From: AC-32 sp963717725
GTDB lineage: Bacteria; Actinomycetota; Thermoleophilia; Gaiellales; Gaiellaceae
Assembly (NCBI GenBank): GCA_963717725.1
Contig: CAVQWS010000004.1
Location: forward strand, 186,001-250,000
Direction: 5' to 3'
DNA length: 64,000 bases
In this document: piece by piece, positions 59,723 to 64,000 of the stretch
How the letters are laid out: every line of letters starts with the position of its first letter
Numbering within the stretch: position 1 is the first letter of the stretch
Notes under the pieces: model-generated
Seen by the model: the letters and a program-made list of their open reading frames with translations, nothing else
Databases searched by the model: none
Told to the model about the DNA's origin: nothing
Translations under genes and position numbers: made by a program

Positions 59723-59806
59723 GGACGGTGGTACCATCGCCGTCCACTTGAGAGACGGCAGCAAGAACGGTTTTTCGGCCCAGGCGATCGCGACGATGCC
59801 TGGGCC
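59723..59806 (+). promoter_or_regulatory. structured leader with terminator upstream of guaB3
   Basis: First hairpin GGACGG (59723-59728) with CCGTCC (59740-59745). Second, stronger hairpin GGCCCAGGC (59777-59785) with GCCTGGGCC (59798-59806) followed by TTTCT. The second is a rho-independent terminator only 27 bases before the guaB3 start. It may end the surface-protein mRNA or attenuate guaB3-guaA. A weak TACCAT -10 at 59732 would place it inside the guaB3 leader. Confidence 0.6.
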
Positions 59807-59833
59807 TTTCTGCATCAAGGGGAGGTAGTTCGG

Positions 59834-60991
59834 GTGGAGATCGAGATCGGGCGAGGCAAGAAGGCGCGGCAGGCGTACGGGTTCGACGACATCGCGATCG
59901 TGCCCTCCAGGAGGACGCGCGACCCGCAGGACGTCGACATCGGCTGGAAGCTCGGCCCGCACCTGCTCGAGCTGCCTTTGCTGGCCTCGGCGATGGACGG
60001 CGTCGTCTCGCCGCAGGTCGCGATCGAGCTCGGCAAGCTGGGCGGGCTCGGCGTGCTCAACCTGGAAGGGATCTACACGCGCTACGCGCAGGCCGAGGGT
60101 CAGCTCCAGAAGATCGCGAAGCTGTCGAAGGAGCAGGCCACGCGCGGGATGCAAGAGATCTACGCGCGGCCCGTCGAGCCGAAGCTGATCGCCCAGCGGA
60201 TCGAGGAGATCAAGGCGGCAGGCGTGCTCGCGGCCGGGGCGTTGACGCCGCAGAAGGTGCGCGACCACTACGAGCTAGCGCTGGAGGCCGGGCTCGACGT
60301 GCTCGTGATCCAGGGCACGGTCGTCTCGGCAGAGCACGTCTCCTCGAACGGCCATGCGCTCAACCTGAAGGAGTTCATCTCCTCGCTGCCGATCCCGACG
60401 ATCGTCGGCGGCTGCGCCTCGTACCAGACGGCGCTGCACCTGATGCGCACCGGGGCCGAGGGCGTGCTCGTCGGCGTCGGGCCGGGGCAGGCGTGCACGA
60501 CGCGCGGCGTGCTCGGGGTCGGCGTCCCGCAGGCGACTGCGATCGCGGACGCTGCGGCGGCTCGGGTCCAGCACCTGCTCGAGACCGGCAAGTACGTGAA
60601 CGTGATCGCCGACGGCGGCATGCGCACCGGCGGCGACATCTCGAAGGCGATCGCCTGCGGCGCCGACGCCGTGATGGTCGGCTCGCCGCTCGCCCGCGCG
60701 AAGGAAGCGCCCGGCCGTGGCTACCACTGGGGCATGGCGACGTTCCATCCGACCTTGCCCCGCGGTGCGCGCGTGGCGGTCGACCAGAACGCGACGCTGG
60801 AGGAGATCGTGATCGGCCCGGCCCGCGAGAACGACGGCACGCTCAACCTGATGGGCGCGCTGCGAACCTCGATGGCGACCTGCGGCTACGAGTCGATTCA
60901 CGACTTCCAGAAGGCCGAGGTGATGCTCGCGCCGGCGATCAAGACCGAGGGCAAGTCGCTGCAGCACGCCCAGCGCATCGGGATGGGGTAG
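59834..60991 (+). CDS. guaB3: GuaB3-type IMP dehydrogenase family protein
   Basis: 385-aa IMPDH/GMPR-fold barrel without CBS domains. YGFDDIAIVPSRRTRDPQDV at the N-terminus, VGVGPGQACTTRGVLGVGVP with the catalytic Cys near residue 223, and IADGGMRTGGDISKAIACGA for phosphate binding. The sequence matches the GuaB3 branch found in actinobacteria and cyanobacteria, whose activity in actinobacteria is not settled (IMP dehydrogenase or GMP reductase-like). GGGGAGG eight bases before GTG. Stop and guaA start share one base (TAGTG). Confidence 0.9.
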   Translation: MEIEIGRGKKARQAYGFDDIAIVPSRRTRDPQDVDIGWKLGPHLLELPLLASAMDGVVSPQVAIELGKLGGLGVLNLEGIYTRYAQAEGQLQKIAKLSKEQATRGMQEIYARPVEPKLIAQRIEEIKAAGVLAAGALTPQKVRDHYELALEAGLDVLVIQGTVVSAEHVSSNGHALNLKEFISSLPIPTIVGGCASYQTALHLMRTGAEGVLVGVGPGQACTTRGVLGVGVPQATAIADAAAARVQHLLETGKYVNVIADGGMRTGGDISKAIACGADAVMVGSPLARAKEAPGRGYHWGMATFHPTLPRGARVAVDQNATLEEIVIGPARENDGTLNLMGALRTSMATCGYESIHDFQKAEVMLAPAIKTEGKSLQHAQRIGMG

Positions 60992-62571
60992 TGCCCGGTG
61001 AAGTCGTCCAGCTCCCGGTCGCCGAGCCGTCGCCGGAAGAGCGGCCGGTGCTGGTGCTCGATTGCGGCGGGCAGTACGCGCAGCTGATCGCCCGGCGGGT
61101 GCGCGAGGCGCGGGTCTACTCGGAGCTCGTCCCGCATTCGATCTCGGCCGCGGAGGCGCGGGGTCGGCGGCCTCGCGCTCTCGTGCTCTCCGGCGGACCG
61201 GCCTCGGTGTACGCGGCCGGAGCGCCGCAGGTCGATCCGGGTCTCTTCGAGCTAGGCGTGCCGACGCTCGGCATCTGCTACGGGATGCAGCTCATGGCGC
61301 AGGAGCTCGGCGGCACGGTCGAGCGCACCGGCGTCTCGGAGTTCGGCAAGACCGAGGTTCGCATCGAGCCCGAGGGTGAGCTGTTCGCGGGTCTCGGCGC
61401 CGAGCAGACCGGCTGGATGAGCCACCGCGACTCGGTCACCGCACCGCCAGCCGGCGCGCGCGTGACCGCCGGCTCGCCGGCCGCCCCGATCGCGGCCTTC
61501 GAGGACCCGGAGCGCGGGCTCTACGGCGTCCAGTTCCACCCGGAGGTGGTGCACACGCCGAACGGCCAGGAGGTGCTGAAGAACTTCCTCTACGCCGTCG
61601 CCGATGCGCCGCCGACCTGGACGGCCGCGGCCGTGATCGAGGAGCAGGTCGAGCGAATCCGGGCGCAGGTCGGCTCCGACCGCGTGCTCTGCGCGCTGTC
61701 GGGCGGTGTCGACTCGGCGGTCGCGGCCCTGCTCGTGCACAAGGCGGTCGGCGACCAGCTCGTCTGCGTCTTCGTCGACCACGGGTTCCTGCGCAAGGAC
61801 GAGGCGGCACAGGTGGTCGAGACCTTCGAGGGCCACTTCCACGTGCCGCTCGTGCACGTCTCGGCCGAGGAGCGGTTCCTCGCTCGGCTCGAGGGCGTGG
61901 CCGACCCGGAGGAGAAGCGCAAGGCGATCGGCGAAGAGTTCATCCGGGTCTTCGAGGAGGAGTCGAAGCGGCTCGGCGAGATCAAGCATCTGGTCCAGGG
62001 AACGCTCTACTCGGACGTGATCGAGTCGGGCGGCGACGCTTCGGTCGCGGCCACGATCAAGTCACACCACAACGTCGGTGGGTTGCCGGACGACATGGAG
62101 ATGGAGCTGGTCGAGCCGCTGCGCCTGCTGTTCAAGGACGAGGTGCGGCGGGTCGGCGAGGAGCTCGGGCTGCCGGAGCGGATGGTCTGGCGGCAGCCGT
62201 TCCCGGGCCCGGGGCTGGCGATCCGGATCATCGGCGAGGTGACGCGCGAGCGGCTCGAGATCCTGCGCGAGGCCGACGCGATCCTGCAGGAGGAGGTGCG
62301 GCGGGCGGGCCTGTATCGCGAGCTCTGGCAGTCGTTCGCCGTGCTGCCGGCAATCCGCTCGGTCGGCGTGCAGGGCGACGAGCGGACGTATGGCTATCCG
62401 GTCGTCGTGCGGGCTGTGACTAGCGACGACGCGATGACGGCCGACTGGGCGCGACTGCCGTACGACCTGCTCGAGACGATCTCGTCGCGGATCGTGAATG
62501 AGGTCCCGGCGGTGAACCGCGTGGTGCTCGACATCACCTCGAAGCCGCCATCGACGATCGAGTGGGAATAG
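60991..62571 (+). CDS. guaA: GMP synthase (glutamine-hydrolysing)
   Basis: 526-aa two-domain enzyme making GMP from XMP. Glutaminase: VLDCGGQYAQLIARRVREAR, nucleophile Cys in LGICYGMQLMAQELGG, His/Glu in GVQFHPEVVHTPNG. Synthetase: PP-loop CALSGGVDSAVAALLVHKAV, DVIESGGDASVAATIKSHHN and C-terminal dimer domain ending RVVLDITSKPPSTIEWE. GTG start. A longer reading frame upstream runs antisense-like through guaB3 and is not used. Confidence 0.97.
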   Translation: MPGEVVQLPVAEPSPEERPVLVLDCGGQYAQLIARRVREARVYSELVPHSISAAEARGRRPRALVLSGGPASVYAAGAPQVDPGLFELGVPTLGICYGMQLMAQELGGTVERTGVSEFGKTEVRIEPEGELFAGLGAEQTGWMSHRDSVTAPPAGARVTAGSPAAPIAAFEDPERGLYGVQFHPEVVHTPNGQEVLKNFLYAVADAPPTWTAAAVIEEQVERIRAQVGSDRVLCALSGGVDSAVAALLVHKAVGDQLVCVFVDHGFLRKDEAAQVVETFEGHFHVPLVHVSAEERFLARLEGVADPEEKRKAIGEEFIRVFEEESKRLGEIKHLVQGTLYSDVIESGGDASVAATIKSHHNVGGLPDDMEMELVEPLRLLFKDEVRRVGEELGLPERMVWRQPFPGPGLAIRIIGEVTRERLEILREADAILQEEVRRAGLYRELWQSFAVLPAIRSVGVQGDERTYGYPVVVRAVTSDDAMTADWARLPYDLLETISSRIVNEVPAVNRVVLDITSKPPSTIEWE

Positions 62572-62594
62572 CCGCGGCGTAAGGTCGCCCGGGC

Positions 62595-63656
62595 TCAGGC
62601 GGGAGAGTCGACCTGGGAGCCGGCCGGCGGGTACAGCGCACGCACCTCGTCCACGTACGCGCTCAACCGCGTAGCCAGCTCCGGAGACTCGAGCTCGAGC
62701 ACGTTCTCGGCGTTCTTCTCGCCAGAGTGCGAGAGGTTGAACGACCCGACGAAGACGACGTCGTCGGCGACCACGATCTTCGCGTGCATGAAGTTGTGCA
62801 GGCTCCCCGTCGGCAGCCAGTGCTCGGAGCGCTTGCCCGAGAACGAGCCGGCGAGCACCTGCCGCAGCAGCGGCAGCTTCCACGAGACGTTCCCGTCCGC
62901 CTGCCACTGGCGGATCACGTCGTCGACCTGCGTCGTGTCCAGGCAGCCGGCGATGTCACCGCTCCCGTCCGCGATCCGCTGCGCGAGCGTCGCGAGCACC
63001 GGCGCCGAGGTGATGATCGGCGAACAGATCCGCACCTTCTCGGCATGCCCGATCTTCTTCGCGAGCCGCGAGGTCAGCGCGTCGGCGAAGCCGGGCGTGA
63101 ACCACGGCCGCACGCGAACCCCGTCGACCACGACCGGCCTGGGCTCGACGAAGCCGCTCTGCTCGACGTCGCCATCGCGCCACAGCTCGTCGAAGTCGAG
63201 CGTGAATGCGTGCGCGAGCTCGGGCGAGGCCACCGTCACGACCACGTTCTCCTGCCGCGACCACGAGTCGTCGGTCCAGTTCATCGAGCCTGTCCAGACC
63301 GCCTCGTTGTCGCGCACGACGAACTTGTGGTGCATCAGGTCGGGCACACCCGCGATCGCCCTGGCCGGCACCTCGAGCGCGGCGATCAGCTGGACGTCCG
63401 GCTCCGGCGGCGGCGGCACCGGGATCGGGTTCGCGTGGTCGACGTTGTAGAGGATCCGCACGGCCACTCCGCGGGCGTGCGCCTCCCGCAACGCTCCGCC
63501 CACCACCGCGGACGTCTCCTCGCCGAGGTGGAAATCGTATTGCGCGAGATCGAGCGAGTGCTTCGCGGCCGAGAGGAACTCGGCGACCTCGCGCGCGATC
63601 TCGGCCGGCTGCTGGCCGCCGTCCGTCAGAGTGCGGATGTTGATGGAAGAGCTCAT
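62595..63656 (-). CDS. phospholipase D-like domain protein
   Basis: 353-aa PLD-superfamily protein with two HKD motifs: MHHKFVVRDNEAVWTGSMNW (first) and FMHAKIVVADDVVFVGSFNL (second). The latter is followed by SHSGEKNAENVLELES. This is the layout of bacterial cardiolipin synthase-like or nuclease-like PLD proteins without membrane helices. ATG 63656 is preferred to a start 13 codons upstream. Its 5' end overlaps the divergent glycosylase gene by 14 bases. Substrate (lipid or DNA) unknown. Confidence 0.88.
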   Translation of the reverse strand: MSSSINIRTLTDGGQQPAEIAREVAEFLSAAKHSLDLAQYDFHLGEETSAVVGGALREAHARGVAVRILYNVDHANPIPVPPPPEPDVQLIAALEVPARAIAGVPDLMHHKFVVRDNEAVWTGSMNWTDDSWSRQENVVVTVASPELAHAFTLDFDELWRDGDVEQSGFVEPRPVVVDGVRVRPWFTPGFADALTSRLAKKIGHAEKVRICSPIITSAPVLATLAQRIADGSGDIAGCLDTTQVDDVIRQWQADGNVSWKLPLLRQVLAGSFSGKRSEHWLPTGSLHNFMHAKIVVADDVVFVGSFNLSHSGEKNAENVLELESPELATRLSAYVDEVRALYPPAGSQVDSPA

Positions 63657-64000
63657 CGACCGGTTGCGCCATGCCCGGATCGGCGCCACGTTCAACTTCT
63701 ATCGTGACGGCGACGGCGCGGCCGCGCGCTGCCAACGGCTGTGCGCGTACCTCGAGTCGCGCGAGGCGGCCCCGCTGCTGCTCGTCGGCGAGGCGGCCGG
63801 GCACCGCGGCGCGCGTGTCTCCGGAATCCCGTTCACCTCGGAGCGCCAGCTCACCGGCCGAGGGCCGGCGGAAGCGACGGCGACGATCGTCCGTCGCACG
63901 CTCGCCGACCTCGACTTCGAGGACCGGACGTTGTGCTGGAACGTCGTCCCGACGCACCCCCACCTCCCGGGGCAGCCCGCCTCGAACCGCCGTCCCACGC
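63643..64000 (+). CDS. uracil-DNA glycosylase superfamily protein (3' end outside window)
   Basis: The first 119 residues are visible: RHARIGATFNFYRDGDGAAA, then LLLVGEAAGHRGARVSGIPF with the water-activating motif in GEAAGHRGAR, TSERQLTGRGPAEATATIVR, and TLCWNVVPTHPHLPGQPASN. This fits the MUG/UDG-superfamily proteins that excise uracil or related bases. ATG 63643 assumed; TTG 63664 is an alternative that would remove the overlap with the PLD gene. Confidence 0.82.
   Translation, partial: MEELIDRLRHARIGATFNFYRDGDGAAARCQRLCAYLESREAAPLLLVGEAAGHRGARVSGIPFTSERQLTGRGPAEATATIVRRTLADLDFEDRTLCWNVVPTHPHLPGQPASNRRPT

Noticed and set aside
59712..59833. Known purine or guanidine riboswitch before guaB3
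   Set aside because: The hairpins do not match the conserved cores of the purine or ykkC classes that I know; only a terminator and a simple stem are supported.
1..64000. Mobile elements, prophage, tRNA or rRNA genes
   Set aside because: No transposase, integrase or phage structural protein, no cloverleaf-like sequence with TTCRA arm and acceptor pairing, and no rRNA-like segment was seen on either strand.

Overview
The window is very GC-rich, densely coding DNA with short intergenic gaps and many NTGA stop/start overlaps. Gene content (DasR-type amino-sugar locus, PimA-like mannosyltransferase, GuaB3-type IMP dehydrogenase homologue, ECF sigma factor, leaderless promoters) points to an actinobacterium. 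My best guess is a deep lineage such as Thermoleophilia (Gaiellales/Solirubrobacterales), but no rRNA or other marker here proves it. I see 76 protein-coding genes and no tRNA, rRNA, CRISPR array, insertion sequence, prophage or replication origin. No gene-free stretch exceeds about 200 bases. Seven otherwise conserved genes carry a single-base frameshift at or near short homopolymers, including murI and rph, so consensus errors in a draft or metagenome assembly are likely.

Layout. 1-5205: start of an exported protein, patatin-like lipase, frameshifted PimA-like glycosyltransferase, YbhN-like membrane protein, glycerate kinase. 5179-10348: a signalling block with three cyclic-nucleotide-binding (cNMP) domains. 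It holds an MFS transporter-cNMP fusion plus a separate cNMP protein, a small DVEGH/HKA-repeat peptide, and an operon of cNMP protein, ECF sigma factor, 84-aa protein, subtilase and GAF protein. 10358-15513: xseBA, a coiled-coil membrane protein, UbiE-like methyltransferase and membrane partner, small unknowns. 15478-17216: MarR regulator divergent from a 63-aa basic protein, with proline dehydrogenase downstream of the MarR gene. 17225-23518: FabL-type reductase operon, two transporters, hppD, a methyltransferase and a flavin/PLP-oxidase-fold protein. 23608-30367: secreted GHGK protein, three-tailed CDF transporter, then FAH-family hydrolase, sarcosine-oxidase-like enzyme, a propeller-like exported protein and hmgA. 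HppD and HmgA (probably with the FAH protein) make a tyrosine/homogentisate degradation route.

30351-40901 is a compact aminosugar and cell-wall recycling locus. One arm is murQ-nagA-SIS deaminase/isomerase-ROK kinase. The divergent arm is an MsiK-type ATPase, a DasR/NagR-type GntR regulator, a DasABC-like ABC transporter and NagZ. TGGT-N4-ACCA operator-like sites overlap the -35 boxes of the murQ promoter and, less perfectly, of the other two promoters, so the encoded GntR protein probably controls the whole set. 40911-45295 is a run of coupled housekeeping genes (HAD phosphatase, AlkA, GNAT, GST-like, hydrolase, rhodanese). 45335-49085 is an operon for an exported hydrolase, a LivK-like binding protein and a secreted protein. 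49604-52332 holds murI-rph-mgtC-rdgB. 53838-62571 holds pyrE, hupB-like, pyrF, LysM and D,D-carboxypeptidase genes, a 1-phosphofructokinase, a collagen-like/propeller surface protein, guaB3 and guaA. The right edge holds a PLD-family protein head-to-head with a truncated uracil-DNA glycosylase.

Two genome-style signals stand out. Many start codons lie 6-12 bases after a TANNNT -10 box, which predicts leaderless mRNAs. At four gene junctions the only well-placed start of the downstream gene is CTG inside a CTGA overlap, a start most gene callers ignore.
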